This document shows, piece by piece, positions 9,323 through 17,352 of a DNA stretch of 64,000 bases. Source of the DNA: Microsyncoccus archaeolyticus (GTDB lineage: Bacteria; Patescibacteriota; Minisyncoccia; Minisyncoccales; Minisyncoccaceae). The notes below the pieces were generated by a model. It saw nothing but the letters and a program-made list of their open reading frames with translations, had not been told where the DNA came from and ran no database searches. Location: assembly GCA_036987155.1 (NCBI GenBank), contig BTXY01000002.1, positions 1 through 64,000 of the forward strand, read 5' to 3'. Both the position numbers and the translations under genes were made by a program. Every line of letters begins with the position of its first letter. Within the stretch, counting starts at the first letter, position 1.

Positions 9323-10300
9323 ATGGATCAATTAACTATTGCAATAATAATTCTTTTCTTTGTTCTCTTTATTTTATTTCTAAGAGAGTTGAGTTATAAA
9401 AAAGAAATAATTACTGATTCTAACAAAAGAACTAAAGAAGAAGTAAAAGAATTAATTAAAGAATTAGAAACAAAGCTTCATCAAGTTGAAAAAGAAAGAG
9501 TGGGAGAATTTAATGCTTTAAGAGCAATTTTAGAAGAGCACAAAATACTCGCAGGAGAATTAAGAGATTCAACTGAAGGGTTAAAAAATGTTTTATCCAA
9601 TAATCAATTAAGAGGTAGATGGGGAGAAGAAATTGCTGACAATTTATTAAAAACAATTGGTTTTGTTTCTGGAGAGCATTATGTTAGCAATACTGCTCAA
9701 GACACTAATTCTAATAGGCCTGATTTTACAATTTTTCTTCCTGATAAGAAGAAATTAAATATTGATGTTAAGTTCCCTTACGCAGCATTAGTTAGGTTTG
9801 AAGAAACCAATGACAAAAAGCATTTAGATGATTTTGCTAGAGATGTTAAGCAGAAGATAAAAGAAGTTTCTTCAAGAGACTACATTAATCCAGAAGAAAA
9901 TACTGTTGATTTTGTAATTCTTTTTGTTCCCAATGAAAGAATCTTTTCATATATTTACGATAAACTAGGAGATGTTTGGAAAGAGGCTTTAGAAAAAAAA
10001 GTGGTTATTGCTGGACCATTTAGCTTTACAGCAATTTTAAGAATGGTTTACCAGTCATACAAAAGTTTCATGTATTATGAAAATTTAGGACAAATAATTA
10101 ATTTAATTAAATTATTTGAAATAGAATACAATAAATTTAGTGATGAATTAGATACACTGGGAAACAAAATTAGAACAGTATCAGATCAGTACGAAAAAGT
10201 ATCTGTTACTAGGAATAAGAAATTAAACAGAGTGATTGATAAAATAAAGGGGGAGTCGGAAGAAGCAAAATTAATTGATGACAAAGATGGATTGGAGTAA
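9323..10300 (+). CDS. rmuC: RmuC-family DNA recombination protein
   Basis: RmuC limits inversions at short inverted repeats. One N-terminal transmembrane helix (residues ~4-22) is followed by a coiled coil (to ~95). The PD-(D/E)xK-like nuclease core has 'LRGRWGEEIADNLL', 'NRPDFTIFLPD' and 'LNIDVKFPYAAL'. 'FILFVPNER'-type strands and a C-terminal helix follow. The length of 325 residues is short for the family because the coiled coil is reduced. It follows the U32 gene by 5 nt and overlaps rlmN, so the three are probably cotranscribed. Confidence 0.9.
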   Translation: MDQLTIAIIILFFVLFILFLRELSYKKEIITDSNKRTKEEVKELIKELETKLHQVEKERVGEFNALRAILEEHKILAGELRDSTEGLKNVLSNNQLRGRWGEEIADNLLKTIGFVSGEHYVSNTAQDTNSNRPDFTIFLPDKKKLNIDVKFPYAALVRFEETNDKKHLDDFARDVKQKIKEVSSRDYINPEENTVDFVILFVPNERIFSYIYDKLGDVWKEALEKKVVIAGPFSFTAILRMVYQSYKSFMYYENLGQIINLIKLFEIEYNKFSDELDTLGNKIRTVSDQYEKVSVTRNKKLNRVIDKIKGESEEAKLIDDKDGLE

Positions 10301-11267
10301 ATTAATTAAAATATTATCAAACGAGCCTGAATTTAGAAAAAAGCAAGTCCATAGACTGCTTTTTCATGAATTAATTAATGATTGGGACAAAGCAACTAAT
10401 CTGTCCTTATCTTTAAGAGAAAAATTGAAAAAAGAATTTCCTTTAGAAATAAAATATAAACTATTTAAATCAAAAGATAAAAAAACCATTAAAGGATTGA
10501 TTGAACTAGAGGATGGCTTGTTTATTGAAACAGTTTTAATGATTCATGGTAATAGGACAACTGTTTGCGTTTCAACTCAAGTAGGGTGCCCCTTGGGTTG
10601 TTTGTTTTGTGCAACTGGAAAGATGGGATTAATTAGGAATTTAAATTATTATGAAATCTGTGAACAGGTATTACTTTTTAAAAGAATGAGAAATATTACT
10701 AATGTAGTATTTATGGGAATGGGGGAGCCCTTCTTGAATTATGACAATACAATAAAAGCAATTAAATTATTGAATGACTCGAATGGTTTTAATATTGGAG
10801 CAAGAAAGATTTCTGTTTCTACTTCAGGCATTATTCCTGGAATAGAGAAATTTATGGAAGAAGATTTGCAGGTTAACTTATCCATTTCTCTTCATGCGCC
10901 AAATAATGAATTAAGAAGTAAGATAATGCCGATTAATGATAAGTATCCGTTAAATAAGGTAATGAAAAAAGTATACGAATATATTAAAAAAACAAACAGA
11001 AAAGTAATGCTTGAATATTTAATGATTAAAGGAGTTAATGATTCAATTGAAAATGCAGAAGAGTTATATGAGTTAATTAAAGGAAAGCCATTATATATGA
11101 TTAATTTAATTAAATACAACCCAACAGGAAAATATTCTAGCTCTACTTCAAAAACAATAAAAGAATTTAAAGATTATTTAGAAAAGAGAAAAATATTTAC
11201 AACCCAACGTTTTGAGTTTGGAAAAGATATTGAAGGAGCTTGTGGTCAGTTGATAGTTAAAAGTTAA
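10278..11267 (+). CDS. rlmN: Dual-specificity rRNA/tRNA adenine-C2 methyltransferase RlmN
   Basis: Radical-SAM enzyme that methylates A2503 of 23S rRNA (and A37 of some tRNAs). The CxxxCxxC cluster motif lies in 'VGCPLGCLFCATGKMG'; 'VFMGMGEPFLNYD' and 'VSTSGIIPGI' follow. The C-terminal catalytic Cys is in 'GACGQL'. An N-terminal helical accessory domain of ~90 residues is present. The start is uncertain among TTG 10275, ATG 10278 and ATG 10287, all inside the rmuC tail; ATG 10278 is chosen. No clear ribosome-binding site is seen, so it is probably translated by coupling to rmuC. Confidence 0.94.
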   Translation: MTKMDWSKLIKILSNEPEFRKKQVHRLLFHELINDWDKATNLSLSLREKLKKEFPLEIKYKLFKSKDKKTIKGLIELEDGLFIETVLMIHGNRTTVCVSTQVGCPLGCLFCATGKMGLIRNLNYYEICEQVLLFKRMRNITNVVFMGMGEPFLNYDNTIKAIKLLNDSNGFNIGARKISVSTSGIIPGIEKFMEEDLQVNLSISLHAPNNELRSKIMPINDKYPLNKVMKKVYEYIKKTNRKVMLEYLMIKGVNDSIENAEELYELIKGKPLYMINLIKYNPTGKYSSSTSKTIKEFKDYLEKRKIFTTQRFEFGKDIEGACGQLIVKS

Positions 11268-11278
11268 TTTAGTATAAT
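11250..11278 (+). promoter_or_regulatory. pyrH promoter, near-leaderless
   Basis: TTGATA (11250-11255), 17-bp spacer, TATAAT (11273-11278). The predicted start near 11285 leaves about 6 nt before the pyrH ATG. The -35 box overlaps the end of rlmN. Confidence 0.6.
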
Positions 11279-11290
11279 AATTTAAATAAT

Positions 11291-11974
11291 ATGAAAAAAA
11301 GAATCATTCTTAAGTTTAGTGGAGAAGTGTTTGGAAACGAAAAAGGAGACGGTGTTGACATGTCTTCTTATAGAAAAATAACGAAAAGCATTTTAAAGAT
11401 TCAAAAAGAAAACAATATTGAGTTAGGAATTATTGTTGGTGGAGGAAATATATTTAGAGGTAGGGAAAAAGACAAAGAGTTTAATAGAGTTGAAGCAGAT
11501 AATATGGGAATGATTGCAACAATTATTAATGGATTAGGTCTTGCAGAAGCTTTGGGAAACAAAGGAAAATTAATGACAGCAATAAAAATGGACTCTATTG
11601 CAGAGCAGTATAATAGAAAAAAAGCAATAGAATATTTAGAAAAAGGAAACATTGTAATATTTGCTGGAGGAACAGGTAATCCATTTTTTACTACTGATTC
11701 TGCTTCAGCATTGAGAGCTTGTGAGCTTAGTTGCGATTTAATTTTAAAAGCAACAAACGTTAATGGAATATATGATAAAGATCCTGATGAGCATAAAGAT
11801 GCTAAAATGTATAAGAAAATATCATATATTGAGGCAATAGAAAAGAAATTAAAAGTCATGGATTCTACTGCATTTGCAATGTGTTGGGAGAATAAAATAC
11901 CAATCATTGTTTTTAATATTAAGGATTTAGACAAAGTATTAAAAACAAAAAATATTGGAACATTAGTAAGTTAG
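11291..11974 (+). CDS. pyrH: Uridylate kinase (UMP kinase)
   Basis: Phosphorylates UMP to UDP; hexameric amino-acid-kinase fold. Motifs: 'ILKFSGEVFG' at the N-terminus, 'IIVGGGNIFRG' phosphate-binding loop, 'MGMIATIINGL', 'FAGGTGNPFFTTDSA' and 'LKATNVNGIYDKDP'. The length of 227 residues is normal. It has its own promoter at the end of rlmN. Confidence 0.96.
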   Translation: MKKRIILKFSGEVFGNEKGDGVDMSSYRKITKSILKIQKENNIELGIIVGGGNIFRGREKDKEFNRVEADNMGMIATIINGLGLAEALGNKGKLMTAIKMDSIAEQYNRKKAIEYLEKGNIVIFAGGTGNPFFTTDSASALRACELSCDLILKATNVNGIYDKDPDEHKDAKMYKKISYIEAIEKKLKVMDSTAFAMCWENKIPIIVFNIKDLDKVLKTKNIGTLVS

Positions 11975-12026
11975 CTTTTTTTCTTTTTTTATGTTAATGT
12001 GATTACATAATCATATTACTATTTTC

Positions 12027-12788
12027 ATGTCTCAATATTACAAAAAGTCAAATAATATATTTGACCCTAAGTCAGAAAAATCATTTAAACTAAGTAGATC
12101 AAAGATTGATTTATTCATGGAATGTCCTCAGTGCTTTTATTTAGATAGGCGTCTTGGAGTAGGTAGACCTCCTGGTTTTCCTTTTACTTTAAATAGTGCT
12201 GTCGATACGTTACTTAAAAAAGAATTTGATTTACATAGAAAAGAAAAAACCCCACATCCCTTAATTAAAGAGTTTGGAGTGGATGCAATTCCATATGAAG
12301 ACGAAAGGATAGGTACTTGGAGAAATACTTTTAAAGGAATTGAATTTTTGCACGAACCAACCAATCTATTAATCACTGGAGCAGTTGATGATGTTTGGAT
12401 TAATCCAGAAGGAGAATTAATAATTGTTGATTACAAAGCAACATCAAAAGAAAGCGAAGTTAACATAGATGCTGAATGGCAGAGGGGATACAAAAGACAA
12501 ATGGAAATATATCAATGGTTGTTTAAAATGAATGGATTTAAAGTTTCTCCAGTAGGGTATTTTGTTTATTGTAATGGTGATGTTGGAAAACCATATTTTG
12601 ATAAAAAATTAGAGTTTGATATTAAAGTAATTCCATATAAAGGGGATACTAATTGGATAGATAAAACATTATTAGAAATTAAGGAATGTTTAATGAGTGA
12701 TAAAATTCCAGAGATGAATCCTGATTGTGATTATTGCAATTATAGGAAAAATGCAGTAGTGGCGAAAATTAAGCATGAAGGAAAATAA
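12027..12788 (+). CDS. PD-(D/E)xK nuclease with four-cysteine iron-sulfur-type signature (Cas4/RecB-like)
   Basis: The N-terminal 'LSRSKIDLFMECPQCFYLDRR' region is the typical start of RecB-family nuclease domains. The catalytic core is 'ITGAVDDVWINPEGELIIVD' followed by YKAT, i.e. D...(D)xK. Cysteines at residues 33, 36, 234 and 237 bracket the domain, as in Cas4 and AddB, where four Cys hold a [4Fe-4S] 'staple'. There is no cas gene or CRISPR nearby; the next genes are exonuclease VII, which suggests a housekeeping DNA repair or processing role. It overlaps xseA by 14 nt. Exact function unknown. Confidence 0.75.
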   Translation: MSQYYKKSNNIFDPKSEKSFKLSRSKIDLFMECPQCFYLDRRLGVGRPPGFPFTLNSAVDTLLKKEFDLHRKEKTPHPLIKEFGVDAIPYEDERIGTWRNTFKGIEFLHEPTNLLITGAVDDVWINPEGELIIVDYKATSKESEVNIDAEWQRGYKRQMEIYQWLFKMNGFKVSPVGYFVYCNGDVGKPYFDKKLEFDIKVIPYKGDTNWIDKTLLEIKECLMSDKIPEMNPDCDYCNYRKNAVVAKIKHEGK

Positions 12789-13938
12789 ATCATATTTAAG
12801 ACAAACATTAGAAAAAAATACTTTTTCTGTTTCAGCGTATTTGGATATATTAAATACGCTTCTTTCTTCATGCAAAACAAAAGTAGCAGGAGAAGTCTCT
12901 GAACTTAAAAAAGCATCATCAGGCCACGTGTATTTTTCTTTAAAGGATAAAAAAGACGGGAGCGTTCTTAATTGTGTTATCTGGTCTTCAGTTTATAAAT
13001 TTTGTGGAGTTGAATTAAAAGAAGGAGTCGAGATAAAAGTATTTGGCTTTGCTGATATATATAAGCAAAATGGAAGAATAACTTTTAAATGTTCTTCAAT
13101 TGAATTAATGGGAGAAGGGGAATTAAAGAAACAATACGAAGAATTAAAAAGAAAGTTAGAAAAAGAAGGATTATTTGATGAGTCAAGAAAAAAGGAGATA
13201 CCATTGCTTCCTTGTAATATTGGAATTATTACTTCCAAGGAAGGAGCAGTAATCAATGATTTTCTTAATAACCTTGGTCAGTATGGTTTTAAGATAAAGC
13301 TTGTAGATTCAAGGGTTGAGGGAATTGAGGCTGTAAAAGACCTTTTAAGGGCTATTAAAACTTTAAAAGGGGAAAAGCTTGATTGCCTTGTTATAATGCG
13401 TGGAGGAGGCTCTTTGGAGTCTTTCCTAGCGTTTAATAACGAGACATTAATCAAGGAAGTGGCCAAATTATCTATTCCTGTGATTGTGGCTATAGGCCAC
13501 GACAAAGACGTGCCACTTTTAGCCTTATCTGCTGATAAAATGGTTTCAACTCCAACAGCAGCAGCTAATCTTTTAAATGAGTCTTGGCATAGACTAGAAT
13601 GGGAAATTAAAGAAAAAGAGAACGCAATATTTTCTTTTCTTTCTTCTTTTTTTGAATCAATTAAATTATTAGAATACAAAGTTAAAGAAGTTTTGCCTAA
13701 AATAATTGAATCAAGAATAGATAATTTAAGAATGATAATTGCTAATGCAGAAAGTGTAGTTAATCATAATAATCCAGAAAGAAACTTAGCTTTAGGATAT
13801 TCAATTGCCAGAAAATCAGGCAAGGTTATTAAATCAATTAAAGGAATTGAAAAAGAAGATATAATTGACTTGGAAATTATGGATGGTATAATTAACACAA
13901 AAGTAAATGAAACAAGAAAATATAAGTCAAAACATTAA
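12775..13938 (+). CDS. xseA: Exodeoxyribonuclease VII large subunit
   Basis: Catalytic subunit of ssDNA exonuclease VII. An N-terminal OB-fold ('FSVSAYLDILNTLL', 'VAGEVSELKKASSGHVYFSL') is followed by the nuclease core 'NIGIITSKEGAVINDFL', 'RGGGSLESFLAFNNE', 'VIVAIGHDKDVPLL' and 'DKMVSTPTAAANLL'. A helical C-terminal region follows, shorter than in E. coli (387 versus ~450 residues). The catalytic 'GHD' and 'STPTAAA' motifs are intact. It overlaps the upstream nuclease gene by 14 nt and xseB by 32 nt. Confidence 0.95.
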   Translation: MKENKSYLRQTLEKNTFSVSAYLDILNTLLSSCKTKVAGEVSELKKASSGHVYFSLKDKKDGSVLNCVIWSSVYKFCGVELKEGVEIKVFGFADIYKQNGRITFKCSSIELMGEGELKKQYEELKRKLEKEGLFDESRKKEIPLLPCNIGIITSKEGAVINDFLNNLGQYGFKIKLVDSRVEGIEAVKDLLRAIKTLKGEKLDCLVIMRGGGSLESFLAFNNETLIKEVAKLSIPVIVAIGHDKDVPLLALSADKMVSTPTAAANLLNESWHRLEWEIKEKENAIFSFLSSFFESIKLLEYKVKEVLPKIIESRIDNLRMIIANAESVVNHNNPERNLALGYSIARKSGKVIKSIKGIEKEDIIDLEIMDGIINTKVNETRKYKSKH

Positions 13939-14107
13939 AAAGCTTAATCAAATTATTGATTGGTTTGAAAATCAAGAAGATCTTGATGTTGAATTGGGAT
14001 TAAAAAAAGTGAAAGAAGCGATGGAACTTATTAAACAAACAAAAGAGAGACTCAAAAAAACAGAGAACGAATTCGAAGAAATCAAAAAAGATTTTAGCAA
14101 AAAGTAA
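13907..14107 (+). CDS. xseB: Exodeoxyribonuclease VII small subunit
   Basis: A 66-residue helical protein with the family pattern: 'NISQNIKKLNQIIDWFENQ' followed by 'LDVELGLKKVKEAMELI' and a charged C-terminal helix. It binds along the C-terminal helix of XseA. Its location directly downstream of, and overlapping, xseA supports the call. Confidence 0.85.
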   Translation: MKQENISQNIKKLNQIIDWFENQEDLDVELGLKKVKEAMELIKQTKERLKKTENEFEEIKKDFSKK

Positions 14108-14817
14108 TGAAGAAAATTAAACTATATTGGATAGAAAGAGATAAAAATTTTGGAGACATGTTGAATCCAATAATTTTTAATAATCTTGGTTTTGATTTTG
14201 AAAAAGCTAAAGAAAACGATAAAGGAAAATTACTTGCTATAGGAAGTGTAATATATGTTTCAAAAGAGAATGATATAGTTTGGGGGTCAGGCATTTTAGA
14301 TGACAATCCTTTTGATTTTCCTTTGGGAATGAAATTCTTAGCAGTAAGAGGACCCAAGACAAAAGAATTTATTAAGGGTTACAAGGTGCCGAATATTTTT
14401 GGTGATCCAGCAATACTTATGCCAGATTTTTATAAGCCAAAAATAGAGAAAAAAAATAAAATAGGATATGTGCCACATTATATTGATTTAAACGATAAAA
14501 GATTAAAAGGAAAATACGTTATTAATGTTAAAAACAATCCGTTAAAAGTAATAGATGATATTTTTTCGTGTGAAGTTATAGTTTCCAGCTCTCTTCATGG
14601 CATAATTATAGCTGAAGCATATGGAATACCAGCTGTTTGGATAAAAATGAGTGAAAAAATAATAGGAGGGGATTTTAAATTTAATGATTATTTTTTGGGT
14701 AGTGGAAGAAAAGAACAAAAACCAAGTGAATTTAATAAATGGAAAATTTTACCCAAACCTTTTTATGAAAAAGAGAAGTTATTAAATACACTTAAAAATT
14801 GGATCTCATTAAATTAA
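14107..14817 (+). CDS. Polysaccharide pyruvyl transferase-like family protein
   Basis: The start 'KLYWIERDKNFGDMLNPIIF' and the later motifs 'VWGSGILDD', 'AVRGPKTKEFI', 'FGDPAIL' and 'VSSSLHGIIIAEAYGIPAVW' match the polysaccharide pyruvyl transferase superfamily (PF04230). Members ketal-link pyruvate to, or modify, cell-surface sugars. At 236 residues it is a compact version lacking one half seen in larger members. It begins at the last base of the xseB stop (taATG). No other glycan genes adjoin it, so the substrate is unknown. Confidence 0.75.
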   Translation: MKKIKLYWIERDKNFGDMLNPIIFNNLGFDFEKAKENDKGKLLAIGSVIYVSKENDIVWGSGILDDNPFDFPLGMKFLAVRGPKTKEFIKGYKVPNIFGDPAILMPDFYKPKIEKKNKIGYVPHYIDLNDKRLKGKYVINVKNNPLKVIDDIFSCEVIVSSSLHGIIIAEAYGIPAVWIKMSEKIIGGDFKFNDYFLGSGRKEQKPSEFNKWKILPKPFYEKEKLLNTLKNWISLN

Positions 14818-14845
14818 TTGCATAATTTTAAATTATGAGTATAAT
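14818..14845 (+). promoter_or_regulatory. Promoter of the HNH-type gene
   Basis: TTGCAT (14818-14823), 16-bp spacer, TATAAT (14840-14845). It gives a ~39-nt leader that carries GAGGTG (14880-14885) 5 nt before a TTG start. Confidence 0.5.
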
Positions 14846-14890
14846 GTAATTGGCAACTTAAAATTATTACTTAATTATCGAGGTGTTAGG

Positions 14891-15355
14891 TTGAGTAACA
14901 GAAAAAGAAGGAATAATAATAGTAATGATAATAACGGACAAAGTTTTAGAATAGGAACTTGTCCTATCTGTGGAAAGGAAAATGTTCCCTTAAGTGAACA
15001 TCATATTTACAAGAAAGCTGTTTATGGAGACAGTGACAGAAAGTTTTCTCTGTGTCGTGATTGTCACGATGTTATAGAATTCATGAATAGAACATGGGAG
15101 AATATGACACTGAGACCCTTTATTCGCATTTATAGAGAAATATTTAATGCATTCTGCAAGGGAGAGATTAATGGTTTCAAGATAAGCTTGACTGAAAAAA
15201 TGGACGAGGAAGAGCTGATTAAAGCTTTAACCCCAACAGTACTTAGAGGTTTTGAAAGAATCGAAAGAAAGGGCATTAATCCTTGGTTAGAAAATAGAAT
15301 TGTAAAAAAGGGTATTTCAATTATACCTAAGAAGAAAAAAGACAATGGGCAATAG
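14891..15355 (+). CDS. HNH-nuclease-like zinc protein
   Basis: The core 'CPICGKENVPLSEHHIYKKA' followed by 'SLCRDCHDVIEFMN' has the two CxxC zinc pairs and the HH...H pattern of HNH endonucleases. A polar Asn/Arg-rich N-terminus and a basic Lys-rich C-terminal tail flank it, which suggests nucleic-acid binding. Translation starts at TTG 14891, supported by the strong GAGGTG site 5 nt upstream. It has its own promoter and terminator, so it is a single-gene unit. Function unproven; it could be a repair or defence nuclease or a structural zinc protein. Confidence 0.6.
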   Translation: MSNRKRRNNNSNDNNGQSFRIGTCPICGKENVPLSEHHIYKKAVYGDSDRKFSLCRDCHDVIEFMNRTWENMTLRPFIRIYREIFNAFCKGEINGFKISLTEKMDEEELIKALTPTVLRGFERIERKGINPWLENRIVKKGISIIPKKKKDNGQ

Positions 15356-15368
15356 TCCATTTTTTTTC
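15344..15368 (+). terminator. Intrinsic terminator
   Basis: Stem AATGG (15344-15348)/CCATT (15357-15361) overlapping the stop codon of the HNH-type gene, followed by eight T's. Confidence 0.75.
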
Positions 15369-15397
15369 TTGCCTTGATTTGTTAAAAAAGGTATAAT
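15369..15397 (+). promoter_or_regulatory. Promoter for the membrane protein-trxA-FTR operon
   Basis: TTGCCT (15369-15374), 17 bp, TATAAT (15392-15397), beginning right after the preceding terminator. The -35 box is a weak match. Confidence 0.45.
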
Positions 15398-15423
15398 AAA
15401 TTTATAATAATAATTATAAAAAA

Positions 15424-15786
15424 ATGAAGACATTCCTTAAGGCATTAATTTCTGGATTTCTATTGTGGGCAACAATGTTTACTTTAATTTCCATGATTTT
15501 AAGTTTGTATAATCAGTATGAGCTAATTAAGATTTTGGTATCAATAAGTTCGGGTGTTATTGCTATTTTATTTATATATTATTTAAAAGCACAGAAAATA
15601 AAACAAGCACTAATCTATTCTTTTACTTGGTTAACATTAGGCTTTGCTTTAGATTATTTTGTGACAATGAAATTTAATGAGTATATTTTTTATTCACCTT
15701 ATTTATGGCTTGGTTACGGGCTAATGTTTGTATCGCCATTAATTTATGCAAGTTTAATTAAAAAGAAAAGTATATGGAAAAAATAA
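15424..15786 (+). CDS. Small four-helix membrane protein, unknown function
   Basis: A 120-residue protein with four hydrophobic segments (residues ~7-27, 35-55, 62-80, 92-112), positively charged loops and a Lys-rich C-terminus. I do not recognise a named family. It overlaps trxA by 13 nt and leads the thioredoxin/FTR-like operon, so a redox-linked or electron-transfer membrane role is possible but unproven. Confidence 0.65.
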   Translation: MKTFLKALISGFLLWATMFTLISMILSLYNQYELIKILVSISSGVIAILFIYYLKAQKIKQALIYSFTWLTLGFALDYFVTMKFNEYIFYSPYLWLGYGLMFVSPLIYASLIKKKSIWKK

Positions 15787-16085
15787 CAGACAGTAATTTT
15801 GAAGAAATAATAAATGGAGAAAAACCAGTTTTAATTGATTTTTATACTGAATGGTGTCCTCCTTGCAAAATGCTTTCTCCGATCATTGAAGAAATACAAA
15901 AAGATTTTGAAGGGAAAATAGAGGTTTTTAAAATGGATATTGATCAAAATCCAGTTTCAGCTGATAGATTTCAGATAGACAGAATTCCTATGGTTGTATT
16001 ATTTAATAAAGGAGAAATTAAAAGCAGTTTTATTGGTTTTAGAGAAAAAGAAGATATTGAAGACTGGTTAAATTCAAATATCTAA
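15774..16085 (+). CDS. trxA: Thioredoxin with CPPC active site
   Basis: Disulfide reductase of thioredoxin fold. The active site is 'EWCPPCKML' (Cys28, Cys31) instead of the usual WCGPC. The cis-Pro loop is 'RIPMVVLF', and the length (103) is normal. A Pro at the second position of the CxxC is seen in various thioredoxin-like proteins and may shift redox potential. It sits 4 nt ahead of a ferredoxin:thioredoxin-reductase-like gene, the natural candidate electron donor. Confidence 0.93.
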   Translation: MEKITDSNFEEIINGEKPVLIDFYTEWCPPCKMLSPIIEEIQKDFEGKIEVFKMDIDQNPVSADRFQIDRIPMVVLFNKGEIKSSFIGFREKEDIEDWLNSNI

Positions 16086-16089
16086 AAAT

Positions 16090-16362
16090 ATGGAAAAAGA
16101 AATCGAAAAATTAATTAAAAAATACAAAGCTTATGCAGAGAAGAAAGGATTTAAACTAAATCCTAATGAGAAAGTTTTAGAAGGAACAATAAGAGCTTTG
16201 ATTATTAGAGAAAAGAAGTTTGGTAAAAAATATTGTCCATGCAGAAAAATGACTGGAGATAAAAAAAATGACAAGAAAATAATTTGTCCTTGTATTTATC
16301 ATGTCGAGGAAATAAAAAAAGATGGTCATTGCTTTTGCAACTTATTTTTTAAAGAAAATTAG
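16090..16362 (+). CDS. Ferredoxin:thioredoxin reductase catalytic-subunit-like protein
   Basis: A 90-residue protein with the FTR-beta cysteine pattern: 'KYCPCRKM' (Cys49, Cys51), 'IICPCIYH' (Cys66, Cys68) and 'GHCFCNLF' (Cys81, Cys83). In FTR these hold a [4Fe-4S] cluster next to a redox disulfide that reduces thioredoxin. The last pair reads C-F-C rather than the C-H-C of plant FTR, so the His next to the cluster is replaced by Phe although another His (80) is adjacent. No variable subunit is seen nearby. The pairing with trxA strongly suggests a small FTR-type system fed by ferredoxin. Confidence 0.82.
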   Translation: MEKEIEKLIKKYKAYAEKKGFKLNPNEKVLEGTIRALIIREKKFGKKYCPCRKMTGDKKNDKKIICPCIYHVEEIKKDGHCFCNLFFKEN

Positions 16363-16925
16363 TCATTAATTCTTCTAACGTATTCACCACTTTCAGTATT
16401 GATTTCAATAACATCGCCTTCTTCAACAAAAAGAGGCGCATTTATTTTAGTCCCTGTTTCAATGGTTACTGCTTTTGTTCCTCCTTGGGCTCTGTCTCCT
16501 TTGACTCCAGGAGTAACTTCTGTAACTTTTAGTTTTACTTTAATTGGAAGAGAAACATTAATTATTTTATCGTCAAAAACAATTGTTTCTACTTCTTCGT
16601 TTGGTTTTAAAAACCTTGCCTTGTCTCCAATTTGCTCGAAAGTCAATTCAAATCTTTTAGAAGGATTATCTATTTCAGAAAAAACATATTTATCTTTATT
16701 CTGATAAACAAACTTAGCTTCTTTTTTTTCAATATCAGCTTCTTCAAAAGAATCTCTTGGCTGAATACTTCTAGCAACAATGCTTCCATTGATTAGATTT
16801 TTTAATTTTACTTGAAGGTAAGAATGACCCCTTCCTTTAAAAGTATTAATAGCCTCTATAATTTCATAGGGCTGATCATTAATAATGATTATTCTTCCTT
16901 TTGCTAATTCTGAATATGATAACAT
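16359..16925 (-). CDS. efp: Translation elongation factor P
   Basis: EF-P relieves ribosome stalling at proline runs. All three OB/KOW domains are present ('LAKGRIIIINDQPYEI', 'VKLKNLINGSIVARS', 'VTPGVKGDRAQGGTKA', 'INTESGEYVRR'). ATG 16925 is preferred to an upstream in-frame start at 17000 because it begins right after the stop of the upstream gene and gives the normal ~188-residue length. The residue aligned with E. coli Lys34 is Arg32 in 'FKGRGHSY'. It overlaps the FTR-like gene end by 4 nt on the opposite strand. Confidence 0.95.
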   Translation of the reverse strand: MLSYSELAKGRIIIINDQPYEIIEAINTFKGRGHSYLQVKLKNLINGSIVARSIQPRDSFEEADIEKKEAKFVYQNKDKYVFSEIDNPSKRFELTFEQIGDKARFLKPNEEVETIVFDDKIINVSLPIKVKLKVTEVTPGVKGDRAQGGTKAVTIETGTKINAPLFVEEGDVIEINTESGEYVRRIND

Positions 16926-16926
16926 G

Positions 16927-17352
16927 TTATTCTTGTTTCCATTCAATTTTATCTTCTTTATCAGCGAATTCGAGCCATTCGCCACCGTCATCAATAACAA
17001 ACCATTTTCTTTTGGTTTGAGACCACACCATAGGTTGATTTCTATAATACGGTTTTTTTATTATCTCTTTTGGCTTTAATTTGTCAAGTTCCAGCCATTT
17101 CTTAAAAACTGTTTCAATTGAATAATCTAGTTTTCTTGATTTAGCCCAATCAGCCACAATGGTCATTGCTTGCTTGGCTTTTTTAACTGAGCCCGCTAAT
17201 TCAATTAATTCTTTAGCTGGTCTAGTATACCTTGAATAAATGATTTTCTTTTTCTTAGCATCTTCTTTTATTTGTTCTAAAGACAATCCTTTAGTTGAAA
17301 AGAAATGATTAACCACTTCTTGAATATCAGTTTCTTTTTTTTCTTTTTTCAT
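16927..17352 (-). CDS. Conserved-looking protein of unknown function between padR and efp
   Basis: A 141-residue, highly charged, mostly helical protein with no signal peptide or membrane segment. Features are 'KKKIIYSRYTRPAKELIELA' in the middle and a Trp-rich C-terminal part ('MVWSQTKRKWFVIDDGGEW') that could form a small beta-sheet. I do not recognise the family. It overlaps the PadR gene by 4 nt and is followed directly by efp, so it is cotranscribed with both. A nucleic-acid or translation role is only suggested by context. Confidence 0.6.
   Translation of the reverse strand: MKKEKKETDIQEVVNHFFSTKGLSLEQIKEDAKKKKIIYSRYTRPAKELIELAGSVKKAKQAMTIVADWAKSRKLDYSIETVFKKWLELDKLKPKEIIKKPYYRNQPMVWSQTKRKWFVIDDGGEWLEFADKEDKIEWKQE

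Noticed and set aside
11401..11934. Long minus-strand frame (177 codons) opposite pyrH
   Set aside because: Shadow of a confidently identified kinase; hydrophobic, low-complexity translation typical of the complementary strand of AT-rich genes.
16926..17000. N-terminal extension of EF-P
   Set aside because: The extra 25 codons lie inside the upstream gene and EF-P homology starts at ATG 16925.
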